Assembly: GCF_000003605.2 (NCBI RefSeq) | Contig: NW_003121476.1 | Span: 8,463-20,228 of the forward strand | From: Saccoglossus kowalevskii | Taxonomy: Eukaryota > Hemichordata > Enteropneusta > Harrimaniidae | Length of the DNA: 11,766 bases | Direction of reading: 5' to 3' | Shown here: in pieces, positions 1 to 8,032 of the stretch | Numbering within the stretch: position 1 is the first letter of the stretch | How the letters are laid out: each line of letters opens with the position of its first letter | Translations under genes and position numbers: made by a program | Notes under the pieces: model-generated | Told to the model about the DNA's origin: nothing | The model's input: the letters and a program-made list of their open reading frames with translations, nothing else | The model's database searches: none

Positions 1-390
1 ATTAATTAAACAGGTATTTACTCACAAATATAATGGTCAATATTTGTCCATACATTCATTCTGTCAATTTAAGAACTTGTAATTGTTGGAATTAATCAAA
101 TGAGAGTTGTCTACACCAAAATAAGTTTCAAATATTTGTCCGCACATTTATTCTCTCAATTTAACAACTTGTAATGGTGTAAAATAATTAAATGAGAGCT
201 GTCTACACCAAAATAAGTCTAAAATATTTGCCCGCACATTTATTTTCTCAATTTAACAACTTGTAATGGTGTAAAATTATTAAATGAGAGTTGTCTACAC
301 CAAAATTAATCTCAAATATCTGTCCACACATTTATTGTCACAATTTAACCACTTGTTAATAGTGGAAATTACTTAAACGCGACTTGTTTA
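1..390. repeat. 92-bp tandem repeat (satellite-like), about 4 units
   Basis: Successive units begin with an atattTGTCC-like motif at 40, 132, 224 and 316, exactly 92 bp apart. Bases 1-39 align with the end of a preceding unit, so the array runs off the left edge. The two middle units are nearly identical and the last is the most diverged, fading near 390. Each unit carries a 'gtctacaccaaaat' box and an 'aacttgtaatggtg' box. No reading frame is kept through the array, so I read it as non-coding minisatellite or satellite DNA. Confidence 0.9.
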
Positions 391-1943
391 ATCAGTTGAC
401 ATCAATGCAACTTACCCGCAGACAGTGCACAACAGTATCATTATTGAGCAATTATAAACAGGAACGTGTCTTGGCATTAGGGTTAGGGTCGGGTCAGGTA
501 TGGGCAACGCAAATGGCAAACACCCAATTGGCAATTGGCACTAACGGGTTATGGCATGCATATAGTTTACACAAGTAAAAACACCAAATTTTTTGGACAA
601 TTGTAACTCAATAATAGAAATATGTTGTATTTCTATATATATACACACTATATAGTCTTATCAAATGCAAACACATCCAGTCAATCCATTGTGGTCTTGT
701 GGGTCAGTTCTCTACAATAGTGATCAAGAGGACCTTGTTACAGTTGCTAATAATTAAAACATGTGAAGTAACAAGTTCATCTGTTGAATTTCCGGTTGTG
801 AAATACGTATTTTAACCCTCACAGCTAAACAAACCCAGTGTATGGTCGCGTTAAAAAAATGGGACCAAGAAATCGTCCAGGGCGATTTTTCGGCAGTTTT
901 TAAATTTATTTTTTAAAATATTTTGTCCTAATTTATCGGACATTTCAATCGTTCCTGACGCCTAAATCAGTCTATTTAAGTTTTTATTCAAGAGCGTGTT
1001 TATTTTGACTAGCGTAAGCTCCGTTTGGACAAAGAGCTGTTATCACTGTAAACAATGTGAAATTATTCTTCTTATGCTAAGTTCATCTTTGAAAATAACT
1101 ATTTTTTTTTATTTAAAAAAAAAATCATGCCATTTTCCCATCAAAATCCAAGCCAAGCCAAAAGAGCGTACTACAACATCGTCAAATCTCTTCCGCGTTG
1201 CGTTCAATCACATTAACATATTTAAATGAGCTATGGTGATTTGAACGCGTTGGCATCGTCCAGCATTTTGATTGGTTAATTTGCGATTTGACCTATTAGC
1301 TCAACTCATGCAAGAGAAGCGCATGGCGGATACCCTACCGCATCGAGCGTTTATATCATTTGCTTACGATGAAACTAAGTTGAATTTTATTTGAATTTCA
1401 TAAAAATTATCGAATTTTTTTTTTTGCGTTATTATAATCAGTACTGACTAATAATCAACTTTTGTGAAACGTAGCATGTCCGGATTGAGCATCTGTGATC
1501 GCTTGCCGGGATTGTTAATGCAGTTGTGTTCGTTTTTATTAGAAACGTCGTTTAAAATATACTTTTGTTACCAATAAAATAAAAACAAATGTATTTGAAA
1601 AATGACACTGGGCGACACTTTAATGACATTTCAGGTGGTCTACTTTTTAATTCAGCAATAATTATTAATTATTGCTAATTCTGCAATAGTTTCTTTCGTC
1701 TTGGGTGGCCCAACTCACGGCGTAGAAAGTCTGTGTAGTTGGATACAATGAAAATGTCCCCCAAAATATTTGATAATTATTTTTTTAAATTTTGAACCCC
1801 AGAATCCGGTATTATATACAGAAAGTATTATTATGGACATCTCGCGCATATTGCCAATGTTTTATACTGTTTGTAGTTTGCATATGAAGTGGTTGTTGAT
1901 GCACCTCCTATTATTCGACGTTGTTGACAATGCGATAACAATG
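391..1943. other. Intergenic, no supportable gene
   Basis: Open frames here start at TTG or GTG, or show no protein-like composition. Minor points: two TTAGGG units at 479-490, too few to mean a telomere; a CCAAT-type box (ATTGG) near 1271 followed by a 23-codon ATG frame at 1323-1394 with no other support; and a 23-bp AT-rich palindrome at 1654-1676 (arms AGCAATAATTA and TAATTATTGCT). Confidence 0.6.
1654..1676. repeat. 23-bp palindrome
   Basis: Two perfect 11-base arms (AGCAATAATTA and TAATTATTGCT) flank a single central T. It could extrude as a cruciform or be the centre of a degraded foldback element. I found no matching flanks that would define a larger element. Confidence 0.75.
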
Positions 1944-2055
1944 CCACTCGCACTGTGCACATTTTAGCACTAGATCTAGTGCCATTTTAGCGCTAGATCT
2001 AGTACTTTTTCGGATTAGTGCTACTAGCACTAACCACTCGCACTACGCCCATTTC
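1944..2055. repeat. Nested palindromes and direct repeats
   Basis: A perfect 16-bp palindrome, GCACTAGATCTAGTGC, lies at 1967-1982. It sits inside a 23-bp tandem duplication (1961-1983 and 1984-2006) whose second copy differs at two bases. The pair is flanked by a direct repeat that opens with CCACTCGCACT at 1944 and again at 2034, 90 bp apart. The arrangement suggests a local satellite or the edge of a mobile element. Confidence 0.8.
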
Positions 2056-2083
2056 GACACATTTACATACATGGGACCTGGGT

Positions 2084-2094
2084 TCAATTCCCTT
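2084..2094 (+). promoter_or_regulatory. Isolated tRNA-type B box
   Basis: GGTTCAATTCC matches the RNA polymerase III B-box consensus GGTTCRANNCC. No convincing A box lies at the right distance upstream. A TTTTT run at about 2106 could end a pol III transcript. It is best read as a relic of a tRNA-derived SINE, possibly belonging with the modules that follow. Confidence 0.45.
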
Positions 2095-2171
2095 GCCAGC
2101 CCATCTTTTTCTCGCAAACACCATTTGGCAATAAAGCTAAATATGACAACAAATTATTTAATTTGCATGAC

Positions 2172-2246
2172 TATCCACATAGCTCAGTTGATTTGTACTA
2201 TGTCAGCAATGTGAGCGATCGCTGGTTCGAATCCAGTATGTGTAGT
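2172..2246 (+). repeat. tRNA-like SINE head, module 1
   Basis: A TAGCTCAGTTGA A box (2180-2191) and a perfect B box GGTTCGAATCC (2224-2234) are spaced as in a tRNA gene. The T arm folds as CTGG/CCAG around TTCGAAT. The acceptor arm is only partly paired and the D stem does not close with its expected partner, so it is not a functional tRNA. It has the structure of a SINE head, with an internal promoter for RNA polymerase III. Confidence 0.6.
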
Positions 2247-2315
2247 TAGATTTTTGAATGCTAGTGAAGACAGTGCTCCTATGAATAGGACTTAAATCCT
2301 AACTTCTGTGTGAAG

Positions 2316-2385
2316 ACACTCGTGGTACAGTGGACAAGACAGTGCGCTGGGAACTCGAAAGTTCGAATCACGGATTGGACACTCC
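2316..2385 (+). repeat. tRNA-like SINE head, module 2
   Basis: An A-box-like TGGTACAGTGGA (2323-2334) and a B-box-like AGTTCGAATCA (2360-2370, 9 of 11 consensus bases) form a second, different tRNA-like unit about 140 bp after the first. It is not a copy of module 1, so the pair is either a composite SINE or two nested insertions. It is too diverged to call a tRNA. Confidence 0.5.
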
Positions 2386-2650
2386 TACAAAAGACATTAA
2401 AGACGTTAAAAACGTAAACAGCTGACTTCAAAAACTCAAGTCAGGAAAACAGAACACAAGAATACTACCCCACATCACAGTCCGGTGTTGAGGGACTGTG
2501 CCCACATGGAAGCCGTCGAAGAACGAACACAGTTGACAGCTGTAGGTCACGTGCAACAACAGACACGGGGAGCATGGCTGCTCTCCAAATGGGGCCCTTC
2601 TTTTGTATTGACCCCCTAAGGATTGCTAATCCCCCTTTCTAACTCTTCCC
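2386..2650 (+). mobile_element. Probable SINE body with stem-loops
   Basis: This stretch follows the tRNA-like heads and is richer in G and C than its surroundings. Short perfect hairpins come one after another: ACGTT/AACGT at 2403-2415, CTGACTT/AAGTCAG at 2422-2444, CACAGTCC/GGACTGTG at 2476-2500 and GGATT/AATCC near 2620. No protein-like frame is present. I did not recognise a named SINE core domain, and the 3' end is uncertain. T-runs near 2603 and 2670 could terminate pol III transcription. Confidence 0.4.
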
Positions 2651-2930
2651 CCAAAAATAATATATCGCCCCTTTTAAAATGTATTGACCCACAAATTAAT
2701 GAATATTCATGAGCACAGAAACTGCTACGTCATGAATAAATTTTAAAAAAATTTGCATAAAGTGTAGATACTCCTTCTGGAACTATGCTTATTTTACTTT
2801 CATTTATATTACTTGTAAAGAAATGATTAATACGGCCATAAATATATAAATTAATTTACCACTCAAATGCATAAATAAAGTTACATTACAAGATATGCTC
2901 TAAAGTACAGGAAATAATAGGGTCTACTTA

Positions 2931-3103
2931 TCAAATAAATGTCAAGTACATTCCAGCTGGTCCGAATGGCGTACGAGTCTTCACCACGTGGCCGGTCTTT
3001 GTTGTATCACGAAACTTGCAGAGCGACGTTCCTTTGTCTTGATATTGCGTACAGGTAATGACTTCGGGCGGCACTGACGAATTTCGCGGATCACTGAAAC
3101 GAC
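2931..3103 (-). CDS. Exon-like frame, terminal exon of an unknown gene (partial)
   Basis: On the minus strand a good 3' splice signal (pyrimidine-rich run ending in ATTTCAG) lies just before 3103. The frame that follows gives 56 residues plus a split codon and stops with TGA at 2931-2933. The peptide begins RFSDPRNSSVPPEVITC, has a second cysteine in TSLCKF and ends in GMYLTFI. The segment is clearly richer in G and C than its surroundings and has protein-like composition. A competing frame on the same strand is also open across it, up to 3268. A GTAAGA donor-like site lies upstream on that strand (near 3220), but its frame does not join cleanly, so the preceding exon was not found. No AATAAA on this strand was seen in the 300 bases beyond the stop. 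I do not recognise the family; it could be a real last exon, a relic or chance. Confidence 0.4.
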
Positions 3104-3684
3104 CTGAAATAGAAGACACCTAAAACAAGCTCTAAATTCAAGGAGGGAAACAAGAGGAAAATAAACGAGACCACACACGTCGACGGTAAACCAAAAAGTG
3201 ACCAAAACCCTCAGCTTTCTTACGCAAAGCATTGTGGTTTCATAAACGCCATCAACGGCCAAAACCACATTTAATCAGACACAGTGGAGGGCGCTATTGA
3301 ATTGAATTTCTTAATCAAAATACATTTAAATCTGTTTGTAATATTATATATTTAACTTGTGCCATACATAACAATTATACTCAGGCTTGCTCATTAATTA
3401 TTTCTCTATTTGTTAGCGAAATTTCGTTAGACTTTTTGAAAACTACCAGTTCGATTACTCTGATATTTGAGGCGAACAACATTGTTGTGAACATATTTTT
3501 TAATGAAGTTTGGTTGGCATGTTCTTAACAACTAGAACCAAACTACTTTTTAAGGTTAACTGCGTTGTGTCTTATGGTTGTGCATTGCTTGAATTGGCTA
3601 CCACAGTGTTCTAGTAGGACAACGGAACAGTTTTGACCGTTATGTCACTTGTCACTCTTGATACAGGGCGAATACTTGAGTGAA
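3104..3684. other. Intergenic or intronic, nothing found
   Basis: If the minus-strand exon before it is real, part of this is its upstream intron. Otherwise I see AT-rich DNA with no frame, repeat or RNA gene that I can support. Confidence 0.5.
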
Positions 3685-3691
3685 TATAAAG
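3685..3691 (+). promoter_or_regulatory. TATA box candidate
   Basis: TATAAAG lies 46 bases before the ATG at 3731, which would place transcription start near 3715 and leave a very short leader. TATA-like strings are common in AT-rich DNA, so the support is only its position relative to the small ORF. Confidence 0.25.
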
Positions 3692-3730
3692 TTTGGGTCT
3701 TTGTACATATTATTATTAAACAAAAAGCTA

Positions 3731-3844
3731 ATGATGAGTTTCGTAAGATTTTTGTTACTGACCTTCATAACAGATGACCTAAACAGTTGTAAGTACCCGG
3801 ATGGAGGAAGTAAATTAAAAACGTTTACTGACTGTGCACTATGA
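3731..3844 (+). CDS. Small signal-peptide-like ORF (37 aa), possible first exon
   Basis: A double ATG opens a 37-codon frame that ends in TGA. Residues 1-14 (MMSFVRFLLLTFIT) have the short basic and hydrophobic layout of a signal peptide. The rest contains two cysteines and a CKYPDGGSKLKTFTD stretch. A strong splice donor, GTAAGT, lies at 3789-3794, so the unit may instead be a 58-base first exon ending in phase 1, the phase usual for signal-peptide exons of Ig-type genes. The second ATG has A at -3. The 3' half is duplicated at 11453, where the same frame reads CRCPDEGSKLKTFSD. No downstream partner exon was found. It may be a real short secreted peptide, the remains of a duplicated gene start, or chance. 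Confidence 0.25.
   Translation: MMSFVRFLLLTFITDDLNSCKYPDGGSKLKTFTDCAL
3785..3822 (+). repeat. Dispersed 38-bp duplicate, copy 1
   Basis: This block matches 11453-11490 at 34 of 38 bases, and all four differences are A/G changes. Weaker similarity continues for about 15 bases. It contains a GGAGGAAGT stretch that fits an ETS-type binding core. An ATG (3872) lies 50 bases beyond its end, against 49 bases in the other copy, but here the frame from that ATG stops after 12 codons. Confidence 0.8.
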
Positions 3845-4448
3845 TACGTGGTATAAGATAGTTGACAAACAATGGGTTATACTGAATTCGTCAAATCCAA
3901 GTATCGTTAGACGATTATTAACAATTACAAATTATATCTAATCTGAAAAGCCGTGTATACAAATCTTGCAAGAATTTGGATGATTACATGGTTATCCTGA
4001 GAAAATATATATATAAGTTTACTGATATGTGAAAGGAGCTCAAATTGCGGTTCAATGCAGTTAATTCGATCAAAAAGATTATACTAGACAATAACATTAT
4101 ACCGGTAATATGTAGACCCTTCCCTATTCATAATTATGTATCTTGCACAATTTTGTATCGCATGATATCCATATTTTTTTCAATACTATGGATAATATAG
4201 ATGGTTGAGATGGCAACCACTTTATCGTAATGATGTGATATACTACTATGTCATCTTTACTACAGTGTCTGTCATATATTCTAACACCAATCTCGTGTTC
4301 TCGATCAATTCATTTATCTGACAAAGTGAAACAAAGTGGTCGTATATTATTATAGCCATATTTGTTTTTAATGTAAAGTTAGACCGCATGGACTCATTGA
4401 TTCCTGTAGAATTTTGTGTAAAATGTCCTATAAAATGTCATGAAAAAT
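3845..4448. other. Intergenic, nothing found
   Basis: AT-rich DNA without a supportable frame, RNA gene or clear repeat. Near 4400-4448 the strings TCCTGTAGAATTTT and TCCTATAAAATG resemble the arm of the foldback that follows and may belong to it. Confidence 0.5.
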
Positions 4449-4495
4449 CCTACAGTATTTTTAAAAATCCCTTAGGATTTTTAAAATACTATAGG
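4449..4495. mobile_element. Foldback (MITE-like) hairpin
   Basis: A left arm at 4449-4470 and a right arm at 4475-4495 pair almost perfectly around a four-base loop (CTTA). The arms read CCTAyAGTATTTT(T)AAAAATCC, with one mismatch and one extra T. Related TCCT-A/T-rich strings upstream suggest the original element was longer, perhaps from about 4400. A small non-autonomous foldback transposon is the likely origin; no target duplication was identified. Confidence 0.6.
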
Positions 4496-4523
4496 AAACT
4501 TGTATATATAGTGTATAGATATA

Positions 4524-4563
4524 GACTTTTTGAGTATTTGGAAGTTTCTATCTACATACAATG
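4524..4563. repeat. 40-bp direct repeat, copy 1
   Basis: This copy starts GACTTTTTGAGTATTTGGA and pairs with the copy 97 bases downstream (4621). The first 19 bases are identical in the two copies and later positions have diverged. Confidence 0.75.
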
Positions 4564-4620
4564 TTTATACAATGTACATATATAAATCTGCTACGAAGTG
4601 CAGTGTTTTGTTTTGAAATG

Positions 4621-4660
4621 GACTTTTTGAGTATTTGGATGCTGCAATCTACATGCACTG
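4621..4660. repeat. 40-bp direct repeat, copy 2
   Basis: Second copy of the repeat at 4524. The 97-bp spacing is close to that of a minisatellite unit, but only two units are visible. Confidence 0.75.
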
Positions 4661-5588
4661 TAAATCCAAGTGTTTAAAAATTTGACACAGTTTTGTCCCC
4701 GTATTACTTTAAGTGTCTTATAAAATAGTCGCAAATGAAAATGTAAATGACAGTGCTACTGTTTTAAAATAAAGTATTTTTACTGTTTTGGCAAAAAACA
4801 TTTAAAGTGTTCATAAGATTTTCTCCAACAAAGTGCATATGATGAAAACAATTGTAGTCAGTGTTTTGTGATTGAGAATGTTTATTCGAATATATATGTA
4901 AAGTGTTGCAACCAAGAAGACGTAATGAAATATGGCTATTGTCACAACATTGTTCAAAGAGCTTTTACCAGACACACATTTGTATAGTGTTTCCACCAGA
5001 AACAAATCACATAATCAAGTGAAAATTTATTATTCATTATAATCATTAATAAGATAAGTTTGTTTATAACATTTTATATAAGACATATATATAATAATAA
5101 CAGTCGCATGAAGGATTGTTTTTTGAAGCTCATTAAGCATGTTTACTGAAATTTAAACATTTCGTGAAACTGTAGAACCATACCCTGTAATTGTGAATAT
5201 GGACAATTCAAAACAGATGAATAAACTGAAACAAGCAAATAAACAACAGCATCGTTAAACTCGTTCTTCTTTGATATAAATGAATGTGTCTAATCTCTTG
5301 CCCTGTGGTTTTGTTGTCTCGAACGCAGTCTCTTCAAGCACATCAACAAAAAATAGTAGGACAAATAAACATATAAGAGTGCTCTTGGTCTACACCGCCG
5401 TTTACGAAATGTGTCTAACAAAAGAAGTAGCAACCTAACTTCATTGTTTTTATATTGTATTGTATTTATGACATTTCTAAATAGCAGTTAAATGGTTATG
5501 TATTGATATGCAAATTCACACAGGTGTGTGGTAATCACCATATTAGATGCAATGCAATATTGAGACTCCGCCAATATAATAATAATAG
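4661..5588. other. AT-rich intergenic, no gene
   Basis: No frame with protein-like composition was seen. AAGTG/AGTGTT strings recur between about 4670 and 5020, but without a fixed period. An octamer-type ATATGCAAAT lies at 5506-5515. Confidence 0.5.
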
Positions 5589-5639
5589 CTTTCAAGTTTT
5601 ACTTTCAATTAAAGTGTGTTTTAATGAAAAACTTGAAAG
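5589..5639. repeat. 51-nt inverted repeat / hairpin
   Basis: Perfect 12-base arms CTTTCAAGTTTT (5589-5600) and AAAACTTGAAAG (5628-5639) enclose an inner partial pairing of CAATTAAA with TTTTAATG. The transcript would fold into a stem of roughly 20 pairs with a small loop. It may be a foldback relic; it is short for a microRNA precursor. Confidence 0.65.
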
Positions 5640-6005
5640 TGCTCCCAAAATTCACAGTGTGGGAGGAAATCTGTAAACTAAATCTGGGCAATTACGACTA
5701 TGATGGAGTGATTTGGGGATTTAATTTGGGTTAATATGTTATGCTTATTTATTTTGTTGTAATGTAATGCAGTATAAGTGTGCACCTGTCAGACAGAAAT
5801 TATATACAAGCGACAACGAATCTCAAAAATATTTAGAGGAGCTCGGCGACTAGCTGATAGTGTAAACACGACTGACAAGATAGTGAAGCCCAAACTGCTT
5901 GTAATCCTAACCTTGTTTGAGCTTTTTTCTTTTCGTAATTGTCTGATATCATTATGCCTCACCCTGAAAGCCCAAGTATGTTAGTGTTACTTCATCCAAT
6001 TTTAG
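5640..6005. other. Intergenic or LINE 5' junction
   Basis: An open frame here begins at GTG and shows no retrotransposon or other recognisable motif. The 5' truncation point of the LINE relic probably lies between here and 6006, but no target-site duplication was found to fix it. Confidence 0.4.
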
Positions 6006-6467
6006 ATTAAACGTTTTAAAACAGTCGCTGAAAACAGCATGTATGATGACAATAAATCGAAAAATCATAAAACCAAACTTAGAACCTACAGATTGCTGAA
6101 AAAGGAATATAGCTATGGAAAATATCTAACAGTAGTTAAAAATCCCAACCATTGGTCAACAAAACTACGTATAAGAAGTGCCTATACCTTACAGATAGAA
6201 ATGGGGCGGTACACAAATATTGACATTGACCATAACAAATGCAAAGCCCGTGATCTTGATGAAGTAGAAGACGAGAAACACTTTCTGCTAAAATGCAAAC
6301 TGCACCAAAAGGAGAGGATTAAACTGTTGACTGAACATAACTTATCCTCAGCTGGTGTAGCTGAGGAAGAAATCATGATAAAAATTCTCACCTCTACGGA
6401 CAACAAAGAAATGACTGACTATGCAAAATACATTTTAACTGCTTTAACCGCAGAGATATTGCACTAA
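6006..6467 (+). pseudogene. Non-LTR retrotransposon ORF2, C-terminal remnant
   Basis: The frame is open from a stop at 6003 to TAA at 6465-6467. It matches the tail of the reverse-transcriptase polyprotein of LINE-type elements: KLRTYRLLKKEY near the start, then KLRIRSAYTLQIEMGRY, then VEDEKHFLLKC, an order typical of the region downstream of the reverse transcriptase. In intact elements this region carries a zinc-knuckle-like set of cysteines and histidine. Here the first pair reads KCKARD, so the second cysteine appears lost (an inference from the usual pattern), while His and the last Cys of HFLLKC remain. The endonuclease and reverse transcriptase are absent, as expected of 5'-truncated copies made by target-primed reverse transcription. 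The ATG at 6039 is internal and not a true start. There are no internal stops, so the insertion may be fairly young. The exact clade (L2/CR1-like or other) is not certain. Confidence 0.8.
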
Positions 6468-6690
6468 AAAAAACACCAACTGTGACAGTCCCAAAATAAT
6501 TACTCAATTTTACATTTCTTGTGTTTTTTAACTTTTGTTCTGTTTTACTTATTGATCTAATTTTCTAATTGTTTACTTTATTTTGTTACTTTTTAGCTAG
6601 CTGTTGTTTATTTAAACAACATTCTGTATTGTATTATTTTCAAGATCCCAGTAAGGATACGAAATCAATAAAGTTATTTACTTACTTACC
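6468..6690 (+). mobile_element. LINE 3' UTR with AATAAA and short-repeat tail
   Basis: The sequence between the ORF2 stop and 6690 is AT-rich and ends with AATAAA at 6667-6672 followed by TTTACTTACTTAC (6677-6689). Tails made of short tandem repeats instead of poly(A) are known for L2/CR1-type LINEs, which supports the call on the upstream frame. Unique-looking sequence resumes at about 6691. Confidence 0.7.
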
Positions 6691-6812
6691 ATTTCATGGA
6701 CATTTGATGATTTAATTAATGAATATAATTTATTTGATTTAGTATATGAGAGTCTATTATCCAAAATTAGTTTGAAATTGTATTTTATAATAAAATAAAA
6801 GTGTACTTTTGT

Positions 6813-6838
6813 AATATATATATATATATATATATATA
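6813..6838. repeat. (TA)n microsatellite
   Basis: About 13 uninterrupted AT/TA dinucleotides, likely variable in length between individuals. Confidence 0.9.
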
Positions 6839-7291
6839 CTGTATAATATTATGATACATAGTAATATAACGGGCAAATCACAACTAATTTAATATTGTTG
6901 ATGCATATATTTTTATTAATGGCAATGGAGATTACGTAGAACATAAACGATGAGGTTGTTCATTATATTAAACGGTTGATGTTTTCAATAAAACCTAAAT
7001 TTATTATTTCTGTTAAAATGCAAAAACGAAATATGTGAATAGTTTAGTGAATGTAATCTAACCCATAACAGGAATGTGATATCAGTTTTCTGTTTGTTAT
7101 AGAGAAATTACGCACATACATAATCCACGAGACGTCTTGTATGACCAAGAAGTAATTGGCAAGTAATACTCAATAAAACGTTGAAATGAGCAATAATACT
7201 CACCTTCATTGACTATTAGTGCATGGTTGAATGATGCAATTCCCCACGTGTCCACTCGTCGAAAGGTGACATTTCAGCATTGTAAATGAAC
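6839..7291. other. Intergenic, nothing found
   Basis: AT-rich sequence with no supportable gene, RNA or repeat. Confidence 0.5.
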
Positions 7292-7359
7292 GCAACGTTA
7301 AGCACCATCAATGAGGTTTTATTGACTAACCTCATTGATGGTGCTCACCGTTACGTTGC
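7292..7359. repeat. 68-nt hairpin (foldback or pre-miRNA-like)
   Basis: A perfect 18-bp stem (7301-7318 with 7328-7345) closes a 9-base loop. An outer stem, GCAACGT (7292-7298) with ACGTTGC (7353-7359), follows after an asymmetric internal loop. The overall size suits a microRNA precursor, and the 5' arm contains AGCACCAT, the seed string of the miR-29/285 family, though with A rather than U before it and no further resemblance. The perfection of the stem fits a recent foldback transposon or a long inverted duplication equally well. Confidence 0.7.
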
Positions 7360-8032
7360 ATAACACCTAATGTGCAATTGACTTCACTGTGATGACGCTT
7401 GCGATGTGGAATACGGAAAAAAACATGCGCACTGCGTACACAATATGCTAATAACAAGGACTTAACGTAGACATGCTTATAGTTTAATTATTACCAAACG
7501 CTTCAGCGTGGTATTAAGAGTTTGTTTTCAGGGGTTGGTGATACCAAGGTGGAAATGGATGCACATATGGGGTTAATTTCTTGAATTGCAATATAGAGCC
7601 TAGGGTTCAGGCTGAAATACAATATATAGTGTTTTCATGTTTCGTCTGATATTTCTGTGGTATTCTGCTGCTGTAAATAATGCAAAATTTGTTTCGAAAT
7701 TCAGTGTGTTGTGTGCATTCCAGGGTTATTCGTTTTTTACTGAAAACATCCCTATTTTTTAATGGCAGAGTCGAATAGTTTCACTCCCACTGGGTAATCT
7801 GCATTGTTGCTTGAATGTGAGCTAATTAAACACATTTTCCAGACCGGCGAAAGAGATTGGGAGTAGAATATGTGAGGGATAGTATCAACAGCGATGTGTA
7901 TAGTTAAAAGTAGTGTCTTTCTTTTACATCGCTGAGCATTTCTGTTTTAGTATACTGGTTTGAAAATGTTGAACTTGCATGATTTGCGGTGTGTTTTTTT
8001 TTACTGAAACTCCCCTATTGATCGAATTCCAG
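7360..8032. other. Intergenic, no gene; weak internal repeat
   Basis: A stretch around 7735-7765 (T-run, then ACTGAAAACATCCCTATT) resembles 7993-8020 (T-run, then ACTGAAACTCCCCTATT), suggesting an old duplication that ends just before the exon-like frame at 8033. Nothing else is supportable. Confidence 0.4.

Noticed and set aside
1-390. CRISPR-like array
   Set aside because: Units are homogeneous along their whole 92 bp with no unique spacers, and the genome is eukaryotic.
478-490. Telomere-like TTAGGG repeats
   Set aside because: Only two units, with no extension. This is within chance for the length examined.
384-578. 64-codon plus frame
   Set aside because: It begins at TTG, not ATG, at the edge of the satellite array, and has no protein-like motif.
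996-1229. 77-codon plus frame
   Set aside because: It begins at GTG and is dominated by lysine, phenylalanine and isoleucine codons from A/T runs.
1323-1394. 23-codon ATG frame after a CCAAT-type box
   Set aside because: Too short, with no splice donor or homology visible; noted only in the region entry.
2172-2246. Functional tRNA gene
   Set aside because: Acceptor and D stems do not pair properly; it is tRNA-derived but not a tRNA.
2981-3268. 95-codon minus-strand frame overlapping the exon candidate
   Set aside because: Its upstream half crosses the likely intron and polypyrimidine tract. Composition favours the other frame, though this one cannot be fully excluded.
4811-5005. 64-codon minus frame rich in hydrophobic residues
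   Set aside because: An AT-rich shadow with no motif, splice context or recognisable start.
4670-5020. Recurring AAGTG strings resembling NK2 homeobox sites
   Set aside because: Spacing is irregular and the core is short, so chance is the simplest explanation.
6182-6406. 74-codon minus frame
   Set aside because: It is the antisense shadow of the LINE ORF2 remnant.
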